Assembly: GCA_900767015.1 (NCBI GenBank)
Contig: CAAFXQ010000031.1
Location: 1 to 7,575, forward strand
From: Clostridia bacterium
GTDB taxonomy: Bacteria > Bacillota > Clostridia > Oscillospirales > Acutalibacteraceae
Reading direction: 5' to 3'
DNA length: 7,575 nucleotides
Under the pieces are notes generated by a model. That model saw only the letters and a list, made by a program, of their open reading frames with translations, had not been told where the DNA came from and did no database searches. Within the stretch, counting starts at the first letter, position 1. Each line of letters starts with the position of its first letter. Shown here piece by piece: positions 1 through 5,845 of the stretch. A program made the translations under genes and the position numbers.

Positions 1-21
1 AGACGTGTGCTCTTCCGATCT
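1..21. other. Residual Illumina TruSeq adapter at the contig end (not genomic)
   Basis: The first 21 bases, beginning AGACGTGTGCTC and ending TTCCGATCT, are identical to the 3' part of the Illumina TruSeq read-2 adapter as I know it. The reading frame of the neighbouring sleB gene is cleanly SleB-like down to base 24 and then runs into this stretch, which fits untrimmed adapter joined to genomic DNA. These bases should be masked and should not be translated. Confidence 0.96.
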
Positions 22-716
22 TGGTTTCCGATTGTCTTGACAACCGGCCGTGAAAGCATGAAACTGTTCGACGTTTTCTTCGGGTTGTAGTAATAAATTG
101 CTCCGCCGCTCGGGTCCCAGCCGTTGATGCAGTCTCTTGCCGCCTTGAGCGACTCAGCCGTGCTTGAGATACTCCAGTTCGAATCCGTCACCGCAGAAAA
201 AGCGCCGCTTTGATAGATGACACCCGCAACCGTATCGGGGAAAGATGAATGGGAAACCCGGTTTAAGACGACCGCACCGACAGCGACCTGTCCGGTGTAA
301 CTTTCTCCCCTCGCCTCCGCTGCAATCAGCTTCGCAAGAAGATTGATGTCGCTTTCGCTGTACTTCCCGCTTTGCGACGTTGACGCCGAACCGAGCCCCA
401 AGAATTTCAGCGTTTTCGGTCCGGCTATGCCGTCAACGGTGATTCCGCAGTTTTTCTGAAAAGCCTTGACAGCGTTTCTTGTCTCGGTTCCGTAAATTCC
501 GTCAACCGAGCCCTTGTAATAGCCGAGGGACCTAAGCTTCGTCTGGATTTTTCTGACCTCCTCACCCCGTGAGCCGAGCTTTGAAAGCGTATACACCGTC
601 GAGCCGTCCTCGTCGGGCACGGACAGATTGTACGAAACGGCAAGCACGGTCATGGCAAGCATGATGACAAAAAACGATTTAAAAAATCGGATCAGCTTGA
701 TTTTATTCTTATTCAT
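22..716 (-). CDS. sleB: Spore cortex-lytic enzyme SleB (3' end cut by contig edge)
   Basis: This is a germination-specific peptidoglycan hydrolase of the SleB family, known as lytic transglycosylases that act on muramic-delta-lactam cortex when spores germinate. My translation gives 231 complete codons plus CA of the next. Residues 1-30 form a basic and then hydrophobic signal or anchor segment (RFFKSFFVIMLAMTVLAV). Residues about 44-107 are a peptidoglycan-binding type 1 domain (LGSRGEEVRKIQTKLRSLGYY, with VDGIAGPKTL at its end). Residues about 123-231 are the Hydrolase_2/SleB catalytic domain, with AAEARGE at 132-138 giving the expected catalytic Glu134, followed by GQVAVGAVVLNRV and GGAIYYYNP. 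The last visible residues, RPVVKTIGN, normally lie about five residues before the C-terminus, so the gene is almost complete. The start is ATG at 716-714, with GAGGTG at 730-725 and 8 bases between. CwlJ shares the catalytic domain but lacks the binding domain and signal. No ypeB partner can be seen, since that side lies off the contig. Confidence 0.93.
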
Positions 717-724
717 AAGTATAA

Positions 725-730
725 CACCTC
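725..730 (-). promoter_or_regulatory. Ribosome binding site of sleB
   Basis: GAGGTG on the minus strand ends 8 bases before ATG at 716, which fixes the start in front of the signal segment. A second purine-rich site, AGGAGAG near 776-770, lies about 55 bases further upstream and serves at most a tiny leader reading frame. Confidence 0.75.
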
Positions 731-791
731 ACGTTTATTTTTGCCCGCATATCAGCTTGTCATACATTTCTCTCCTTTCTTGTGTCAGTTT

Positions 792-815
792 ACAAAAAAC
801 ACCTTTGTTTTTTGT
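792..815. repeat. Perfect 9-bp inverted repeat in the sleB leader
   Basis: The arms ACAAAAAAC (792-800) and GTTTTTTGT (807-815) are exact reverse complements around a 6-base loop. As RNA on the minus strand it would be an AU-rich, weak stem within the presumed 5' leader of sleB. It could be a protein-binding site in DNA, or an accident of A/T-rich sequence. It lacks the GC-rich stem of a normal terminator. Confidence 0.5.
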
Positions 816-842
816 GCACAATAACAACGAGTTTCTTACTGT

Positions 843-873
843 TATTATGATGAAAAAAATCACAATATATGGT
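843..873 (-). promoter_or_regulatory. Candidate sigma-G-like promoter for sleB
   Basis: Reading on the minus strand, ACCATA (873-868) is followed after 18 bases by CATAATA (849-843). The -10 element matches the forespore sigma-G pattern CATA(A/C)TA at all seven positions. The -35 element matches TG(A/C)ATA at four of six, and the spacing is within the known range. sleB is a known sigma-G target in Bacillus, so the position makes sense. Transcription would start near 836, giving a leader of about 120 bases. This is inferred from consensus matching by eye in AT-rich DNA. Confidence 0.45.
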
Positions 874-878
874 AAAAT
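850..878 (+). promoter_or_regulatory. Candidate vegetative (sigma-A) promoter of the lipase operon
   Basis: ATGAAA at 850-855 (four of six to TTGACA) is followed after 17 bases by TAAAAT at 873-878 (five of six to TATAAT). The TGG at 870-872 gives an extended -10 element. Transcription would begin near 885, which places the in-frame ATG at 882 outside the message and supports translation from 924. Confidence 0.6.
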
Positions 879-889
879 AGTATGAATAA

Positions 890-905
890 ACTCCGACCCC
901 GGAGT
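890..905 (+). promoter_or_regulatory. 5' UTR hairpin just ahead of the operon ribosome binding site
   Basis: ACTCCG (890-895) and CGGAGT (900-905) form a perfect 6-bp stem with the loop ACCC, only six bases before the CGGAGG of the ribosome binding site (911-916). The left arm CTCCG can alternatively pair with CGGAG at 911-915, so two exclusive structures are possible, one exposing and one hiding the ribosome site. The structure is seen in the sequence; any regulatory role is inferred. Confidence 0.45.
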
Positions 906-911
906 CAATAC

Positions 912-916
912 GGAGG
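912..916 (+). promoter_or_regulatory. Ribosome binding site that fixes the hydrolase start at 924
   Basis: GGAGG lies 7 bases before ATG at 924. It falls between the upstream in-frame ATG at 882 and the real start, so it selects 924 over the longer reading frame. Confidence 0.85.
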
Positions 917-923
917 AATACTT

Positions 924-1862
924 ATGACTTGTGTAAAAAATGAATTCACTTTCAAATCCGCTTCGGGTCTTGCCAACATTCACGCCGCAAGCTATCTTCC
1001 CGAGGACGTATCTTCTGTCAAAGCCGTGCTTCAGATTGCCCACGGCATGGCGGAGCATCTTGAACGGTACGAAAAATTTGCCGACAGACTTTGCGAAAAC
1101 GGGATCGCCGTTTTCATCAACGACCATTTAGGTCACGGCAAGAGCGTCAAAAACGACGATGAGCTCGGCTTCTTCGGAAAGCAGGACGGCTACAAAAACT
1201 TCATCGCCGACTGCCACAAGCTTTACGAAATTGCAAAGCAGCAGTTCCCCGATAAGCCATATTTCTTCTTCGGCCACTCGATGGGCTCTTTCGTCGCAAG
1301 AAACTATACCTATCAGTACGCCGACGAGCTTGACGGCGCCGTTTTCTGCGGCACTTCGGGTCCGAACCCGGCGGCAGGCATCGCCATCGGGATCGCTTCG
1401 CTTACGGCTTCCCTAAAGGGCGACCATTACAGAAGCAAATTCATCGATTCTCTCGCTTTCGGCGCCTACAATAAGCGTTTTGAGGGCAGAACACCGTTCG
1501 ACTGGCTGTCAAGAGATCAGTATCAGGTCGACAAGTACATCGACGACAAGTACTGCGGCTTTTTGTTCACCGCCTGCGGTTACCGTGACCTGTTCTCGGT
1601 ACTCAAAAGCGTTTCGGGCAAGGACTGGTTCGAAGGCTTTTCGAAAAAGCTGCCCGTTTTCCTGATTTCGGGTGCTATGGATCCCGTTGGCAACTACGGC
1701 AAAGGCGTAACACAGGTTTACGATTCGCTCAAAGCCGCCGGCAAGGACAACGTGAAAATGAAGCTTTACGAAAACGGCAGACACGAAATACTCAACGAGG
1801 ACGCTCTTTTCGACACCGTATGTGAAGACATCGTTTCTTTTGTAAACGGAATTATCGGATAA
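924..1862 (+). CDS. Alpha/beta hydrolase, monoacylglycerol lipase / serine aminopeptidase S33 type
   Basis: This is a 312-aa cytoplasmic alpha/beta-hydrolase of the Hydrolase_4 group, whose members mostly cleave monoacylglycerols or other small esters. The pattern HGMAEHLERYEKFADRL at 40-56 is the hallmark of the lipase branch, with His40-Gly41 in the oxyanion region. The nucleophile elbow GHSMG lies at 117-121 with Ser119. The acid is probably Asp253 in SGAMDPVG and the base His287 in NGRHE, so the triad is complete. Residues about 150-240 form the helical cap that sets substrate choice. No signal peptide is seen. The start at 924 rests on GGAGG at 912-916 and the promoter near 873; an in-frame ATG at 882 would add 14 residues unlike the family. 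It is the first gene of a three-gene operon, 23 bases before the GH36-like gene. The exact substrate cannot be read from the sequence; a sugar-ester deacylase is possible given the neighbour. Confidence 0.88.
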   Translation: MTCVKNEFTFKSASGLANIHAASYLPEDVSSVKAVLQIAHGMAEHLERYEKFADRLCENGIAVFINDHLGHGKSVKNDDELGFFGKQDGYKNFIADCHKLYEIAKQQFPDKPYFFFGHSMGSFVARNYTYQYADELDGAVFCGTSGPNPAAGIAIGIASLTASLKGDHYRSKFIDSLAFGAYNKRFEGRTPFDWLSRDQYQVDKYIDDKYCGFLFTACGYRDLFSVLKSVSGKDWFEGFSKKLPVFLISGAMDPVGNYGKGVTQVYDSLKAAGKDNVKMKLYENGRHEILNEDALFDTVCEDIVSFVNGIIG

Positions 1863-1872
1863 ATAAAACTTC

Positions 1873-1877
1873 GGAGG
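1873..1877 (+). promoter_or_regulatory. Ribosome binding site of the GH36-like gene
   Basis: GGAGG sits in the 23-base gap after the hydrolase stop codon, 8 bases before ATG 1886. No terminator or promoter fits in this gap, so the two genes are very likely co-transcribed. Confidence 0.85.
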
Positions 1878-1885
1878 AAAAATAA

Positions 1886-4543
1886 ATGTCGGTTACAACC
1901 GAGGCAAAGCTTTGCCGGATTGAAAACGAATCCGTTTCCTTGGAGCTTACAATCGCCAAAAAGCGAATTTCGGATTCTTCGGTCACAAACAAAATCACAG
2001 GCAACACCCTGTCGGGTCAAAACGGCTCGGCAGAATTTGCCGTACACTTCAAAGCCGGTCTTTTCGGTCAGACAGTCACCGCCGGTGAGCTAAAAATTAA
2101 GGACACCTTCGCCGAAAAGGAAAACGGAACCGAAAAGCTTATTATTGAGTTTGATCCATTCAAAATCAAGGGCGACAAAATCGGTCTGTCGCTGATTTAC
2201 TCGCTCGAGGAAAACAAGCCGTATTTCAGAAAACAGCTTGTCTTTTCCGCTGAGCCCGACTCGTGCCGAAAAGCCGTTATTGACTATATTGATATGCAGC
2301 CGCTCGTCCTTTCGGAAAACAACCGGACATGGTGCGTACCCGAGCAGGAAAAGGCGCACATGAACGGCTTTGCGGTCGCTTTGGGTCAGCCGGTTTTTGT
2401 CGATGACCTGTACTTCGGCTGTGAATTTCCCGCCTGCGTCAATACGATTGAAAACGGTGCGGTTGCACTTAAATATTACAGCGGAAAAAGCCTTTTTGAG
2501 CTTTCCGGCGAAAGCGGCGTTTTTGAAAGCGTCAAATCCGTCTGTGGTGTCGCCGACACGGCAAGCAACGCAAGAGTCAAGGCGGCGTTCTTCGAATATA
2601 TCAAGGATATCGCCCGTCCGACGGGGCTTCGGATGCAGTATAACTCGTGGTACGACCACATGCTGAATATCGACGCAAAGAATATCGAGCATTCGTTTTA
2701 TGAGATTGAAAAAGCGATGACCGCCGTCGGCTCGAAGCCGCTTGACTGCTATGTTGTCGACGACGGCTGGAACGATTACCAAAAGGACTTCTGGTGCTTT
2801 AATTCGAAGTTTCCGAACGAGCTTTATCCTGCCCGTGACCTGTCCGAAGCGTTCGGTTCAAGCTTCGGTCTGTGGCTCGGTCCCCGGGGCGGCTATACGC
2901 TCGACACCGTCAAATTTGCAAGACGGGTCGAAAAAGGCGGAAACGGCTACCTCAACAAGCGTGCGCAGGATATCGACGTCGCAAGCAAAAAATATATTGA
3001 CAAGACCGCCGACTTTATGTCCGACTGTCAAAGCCGCTTTAACCTGACCTACTGGAAGCTTGACGGCTTCAGTCTGCGTCCGTGCAGAAGCAAGCATCAT
3101 GACCATATAAGCGGCGGCAAGCACGATATGTATTATTACAGCGAGATGTGGGAACGCTGGATTGCCGTTTTCTCCCGTCTGATAGAAGAAAGCAACGGAA
3201 AAGTCTACATCAATCTGACAAGCTATTCGCCGCCGAGCCCGTGGTTTTTACAGTGGGTCAACGCCGTCTGGATTCAGACGAGCAACGACATCGGCATGAT
3301 TGAAAAGGACGCAAACGGGAAGAAGCTGACCTGCTCGCAAAAGGACAAGCTTCTCTCTTACCGTGACGAGCGATATTATGATTTTTACCGGGTGCGTGAG
3401 CTTTGCTTCCCGGCAAGTAATCTTTATAACCACGACCCGATATACGGAAACGAAGCGAAGATCTCTCTTTCCGACGACGAATTCCGTGAGTATCTTTTCA
3501 CGATGGCGGCAAGAGGCACCTCATTCTGGGAGCTTTATTACAGCTTCAATATGATGAACGAAGCAAAATGGCGTATCAATAACGCCGTTCTCCGCTTTGT
3601 TGAAGAGGAATTCTCCATGCTTCGCAATTCCGTTCTCTTCGGCGGTAAGCCCTCCTTGGGTCAGGTATACGGCTTCGGCTGTTTTGACGGCGACGAGGGA
3701 ATTGTTGCGCTTCGCAACCCGGGAGATAAGGATGAAACCTATGTATTACGGCTTGAGCACGCTATCGGTGCGGACGAGCGACTCCGAAATGCCGCTATGA
3801 CTGTCCTTTTGCCGTACAGCACGGACGGCGCAAGGGACTCATACAGCTTCGGCGACACCGTCACGGTTAAGCTTCCCGCTTATCAGACGAAAATTCTTCA
3901 TTTCGGAAAGAAAGCAAAGCCGCTTTGTGCTGTTTACGTCAAGGCGCTTGACTGCAAAACACTTGAAGTCATGTTCAATCAAAGCGTCATTGCGGACAAA
4001 ATCAGATGCGACGAAAACGAGATTGTTTCCGCAACTCTTTTGGAGGATTACCGAAGCGTCAGACTCACTTTCAAATACGACTTCCCTGTTCATGATACGC
4101 TTACTTTGCGTTCGGTCAAGAACTTGCTTCTCAACAAAACCGACCTTGCGGTTTCATTCGATTATCATGAGGGCGGCGTCATTGTAAGCGACGCTTTTGA
4201 GGGCAACACGGACTTTTCCATTGTTGCCACAACGGGGGGCGACAACGCCGACAAAGAGCTGTTCGCCCAGGGCGACGAAATCTGCCTTGAAATCCAAAAC
4301 GGCCGCTTTGTTTTCACTGTCTGCAATCAGAGCGTTGTCTCAAAGCTGCCCGCCGACACAGCCGTTCAGGTCTGCGCCGTCAGAGAGCGAAACGGCGTAT
4401 TGAAGCTGTATCTTGACAAGAAGCTTGACTCCGGCTCCTATGACGGCTGTGTCCCCGCCGTACTCAGCCAGAAAGCGGTTCACTGCTTTGACAAGGCGAA
4501 AATCAAGCTTTATGCAAAGGCTCTGTCCTATGACGAGGTGTAA
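1886..4543 (+). CDS. GH36-like (clan GH-D) alpha-glycosidase with C-terminal LamG-like domain
   Basis: This 885-aa protein resembles the alpha-galactosidase/melibiase families, which retain configuration and use two Asp residues. Residues about 1-235 are a beta-rich N-terminal domain. The TIM barrel follows at about 245-560: RMQYNSWYDHM (249-259), CYVVDDGWND (288-297), FGLWLGPRGGY (327-337), then YWKLDGF (389-395), where Asp393 matches the nucleophile of the GH36 K-x-D motif. WIQTSND (462-468) places Asp468 at the expected acid/base position. A beta domain (about 590-675) ends the GH36 part. Residues about 680-765 look Ig-like, and 771-885 end with KLYLDKKLDSGSYDG and KIKLYAKALSYDEV, typical of LamG_3 lectin folds. 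This tail explains the length, as plain GH36 enzymes have about 730 aa. The GGAGG at 1873-1877 is 8 bases from ATG 1886. There is no signal peptide. Alpha-galactoside or alpha-GalNAc substrates are both possible. Confidence 0.82.
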   Translation: MSVTTEAKLCRIENESVSLELTIAKKRISDSSVTNKITGNTLSGQNGSAEFAVHFKAGLFGQTVTAGELKIKDTFAEKENGTEKLIIEFDPFKIKGDKIGLSLIYSLEENKPYFRKQLVFSAEPDSCRKAVIDYIDMQPLVLSENNRTWCVPEQEKAHMNGFAVALGQPVFVDDLYFGCEFPACVNTIENGAVALKYYSGKSLFELSGESGVFESVKSVCGVADTASNARVKAAFFEYIKDIARPTGLRMQYNSWYDHMLNIDAKNIEHSFYEIEKAMTAVGSKPLDCYVVDDGWNDYQKDFWCFNSKFPNELYPARDLSEAFGSSFGLWLGPRGGYTLDTVKFARRVEKGGNGYLNKRAQDIDVASKKYIDKTADFMSDCQSRFNLTYWKLDGFSLRPCRSKHHDHISGGKHDMYYYSEMWERWIAVFSRLIEESNGKVYINLTSYSPPSPWFLQWVNAVWIQTSNDIGMIEKDANGKKLTCSQKDKLLSYRDERYYDFYRVRELCFPASNLYNHDPIYGNEAKISLSDDEFREYLFTMAARGTSFWELYYSFNMMNEAKWRINNAVLRFVEEEFSMLRNSVLFGGKPSLGQVYGFGCFDGDEGIVALRNPGDKDETYVLRLEHAIGADERLRNAAMTVLLPYSTDGARDSYSFGDTVTVKLPAYQTKILHFGKKAKPLCAVYVKALDCKTLEVMFNQSVIADKIRCDENEIVSATLLEDYRSVRLTFKYDFPVHDTLTLRSVKNLLLNKTDLAVSFDYHEGGVIVSDAFEGNTDFSIVATTGGDNADKELFAQGDEICLEIQNGRFVFTVCNQSVVSKLPADTAVQVCAVRERNGVLKLYLDKKLDSGSYDGCVPAVLSQKAVHCFDKAKIKLYAKALSYDEV
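4535..4540 (+). promoter_or_regulatory. Distant ribosome binding site inside the end of the GH36-like gene
   Basis: GAGGTG forms the last two sense codons of the GH36-like gene and lies 13 bases before ATG 4554, longer than ideal. No better site exists in the 10-base gap. Ribosomes ending the upstream gene probably restart here, so expression should depend on translation of the upstream gene. Confidence 0.5.
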
Positions 4544-4553
4544 AACATAACGT

Positions 4554-5792
4554 ATGGCAGAAAGATATATCGCCTTTGACCTCGAAATGCCCGGTCAGCA
4601 CGAGCCGAGAATCAGTGCAATCGGGATAACCGTCATTGAAAACCGAAAAATCACCGACAAGCTTTACTTTCTTGTCAACCCCGAAACAGAGTTTGACCCT
4701 TATGTCATAAAGCTTATCGGCATCACGCCCGAAATGGTCGAAAACGAGCCGGCGTTTCCCGTAATCTGGGAAAAGATCAAGGACATCATGTCAAGCGGAA
4801 TCCTTGTTGCGCACGGAGCGGCGGGAGACCTCAACACGCTTTGTCTGTGTCTGAAGCATTACGGCATCGAATGGCTCGATAAAATCCCGTATCTTTGCAC
4901 CTGCGACATCGGCTTAAAAAGCTTTCCCGGTCTTGACGGATACAGTCTCGACGTTTTGTGTGAGCATATCGGGTTCAGCCTGAATCACCATTATGCCTTA
5001 AGCGACAGCGAGGGCTGTGCAAGGCTTTTGCTTGATTATATCGACAAGGGAATCGACGTTGACAGCTTTGTTTCGGCGTTCGACTTCAGAAAGTGTCACA
5101 GAGTCAGAAAGAAGAAAGTCAAACAGAAGAAAACCCTCGAAGAAAAAGTCCGTAAGCGGCTTTTTACGCTCCGGAACGACAACGAGAAGTCGAAAACCGC
5201 CGCCTGCTGTCCGTCTTTGAATCCGGAAAGAATCCTTGGAGTCAGTCCGGCCGGACAATCCGAAATTGCGCAAAAGTTAGTGGAAGAAAACAAGGACAGC
5301 GCCTATCTCGGCTTTCTTCCGCACAAGTTTCTTGAGGAAAACAACATACACGCCCTGATTTTAAATGAGCGTAAGCGGTTTCATTCGCTGATTGATTTAC
5401 TCGACCGGTTTTTACCCTTTGTCGACAATGCGCAGACCTGCTCTCTTCTGATGCCGAAGCTTTTCGAAAAGGGTCAGCCGGAGCTGATCCCTCATCTTGC
5501 CAAGTGGCTCGGTTCGGATAACGAGTACACAAGGCTTTTTGCGCTGAACGTGATTGAAAAGGACTTTATCGGTACGGCTCATGCGGACTTTTTAAAAGCA
5601 AATATACCGCCTTTGCTTTTGGAAGGCGGTATCATCAGGGAAAAATGTGACAACATTCTTTTCCGGCTCTCTGTCCTTGAAAAGGAAAAGGCCGATAAAC
5701 CGAAGCGAAAAAGAAAGCGGAAAAGACCGCAAAAGGTTTCTGTACCCGGGACAGAAACCGAAACCGACAATATAAAACGTGAAGCGACATAA
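4554..5792 (+). CDS. DEDDh 3'-5' exonuclease fused to a degenerate AlkD-like HEAT domain
   Basis: The 412-aa protein joins two DNA-related modules. Residues about 3-165 are a DnaQ-like exonuclease: Exo I FDLEMP gives Asp9 and Glu11, Exo II VAHGAAGDLNTL gives Asp92, and Exo III HHYALSD gives His146 and Asp151 with the H-x4-D spacing of the DEDDh class. All metal-binding residues are therefore present. Residues about 180-205 are a strongly basic linker. Residues about 228-378 match the small DNA alkylation repair (AlkD-like) family, most clearly YLGFLPHKFLEENNIHALI (251-269), then RFLPFVDNAQTC and LAKWLGSDNEYTRLFALNV. In AlkD the base-contacting residues include a Trp and an Asp spaced W-x3-D; here the positions read Ala293 and Ser297. 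The tail has a lysine/arginine cluster (KPKRKRKRKRP, 382-392). The start is 10 bases after the GH36-like stop, with only GAGGTG inside the preceding gene's end (4535-4540), suggesting translational coupling. Later Met codons would delete Exo I. Confidence 0.85.
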   Translation: MAERYIAFDLEMPGQHEPRISAIGITVIENRKITDKLYFLVNPETEFDPYVIKLIGITPEMVENEPAFPVIWEKIKDIMSSGILVAHGAAGDLNTLCLCLKHYGIEWLDKIPYLCTCDIGLKSFPGLDGYSLDVLCEHIGFSLNHHYALSDSEGCARLLLDYIDKGIDVDSFVSAFDFRKCHRVRKKKVKQKKTLEEKVRKRLFTLRNDNEKSKTAACCPSLNPERILGVSPAGQSEIAQKLVEENKDSAYLGFLPHKFLEENNIHALILNERKRFHSLIDLLDRFLPFVDNAQTCSLLMPKLFEKGQPELIPHLAKWLGSDNEYTRLFALNVIEKDFIGTAHADFLKANIPPLLLEGGIIREKCDNILFRLSVLEKEKADKPKRKRKRKRPQKVSVPGTETETDNIKREAT

Positions 5793-5811
5793 TCCAATCG
5801 CTTCACGTTTT
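5774..5811. terminator. Bidirectional rho-independent terminator between convergent genes
   Basis: The arms AAAACGTGAAGCGA (5774-5787) and TCGCTTCACGTTTT (5798-5811) are perfect reverse complements with a 10-base loop. On the plus strand the stem runs into a T-tract (TTTTGTTTTA), and on the minus strand into TTTTATATT, so it can end both the lipase operon and the GH43-like gene. The TAA stop of the exonuclease gene (5790-5792) lies in the loop, so the last codons of that gene make the left arm. Confidence 0.9.
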
Positions 5812-5845
5812 GTTTTATCATCGGACAAGCCGGATGTGCCGTGCT

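Larger units (their letters stand above)
717..923. other. AT-rich divergent intergenic region between sleB and the lipase operon
   Basis: This 207-base stretch separates two divergently transcribed genes and is clearly more AT-rich than the coding DNA. Besides the promoters and hairpins listed separately, it holds a 10-base palindrome TTGTGCACAA at 812-821. It also holds an inverted repeat with arms AATAACA at 820-826 and TGTTATT at 840-846, whose centres are 20 bases apart, about two helical turns. On the minus strand a 10-codon open frame (767-735) lies in the presumed sleB leader. I see no tRNA or recognised riboswitch here. Confidence 0.7.

Noticed and set aside
882..923. Longer start of the alpha/beta hydrolase at ATG 882
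   Set aside because: It has no ribosome site, lies at or before the likely transcription start near 885, and adds 14 residues unlike the family. ATG 924 has GGAGG 7 bases upstream.
735..1127. 130-codon minus-strand frame over the start of the hydrolase gene
   Set aside because: Most of it is antisense to a real gene and its product resembles nothing known. Only its last ten codons, in the sleB leader, were kept as a weak separate observation.
2090..2782. 230-codon open frame on the minus strand inside the GH36-like gene
   Set aside because: It is a mirror of codon bias in a well-supported gene, with no ribosome site or known motif.
5689..5738. Purine-rich run coding for the Lys/Arg cluster as a possible simple repeat or frameshift site
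   Set aside because: The frame continues normally to a stop in the terminator, and basic tails are common in nucleic-acid enzymes. No exact repeat unit or slippery heptamer was convincing.
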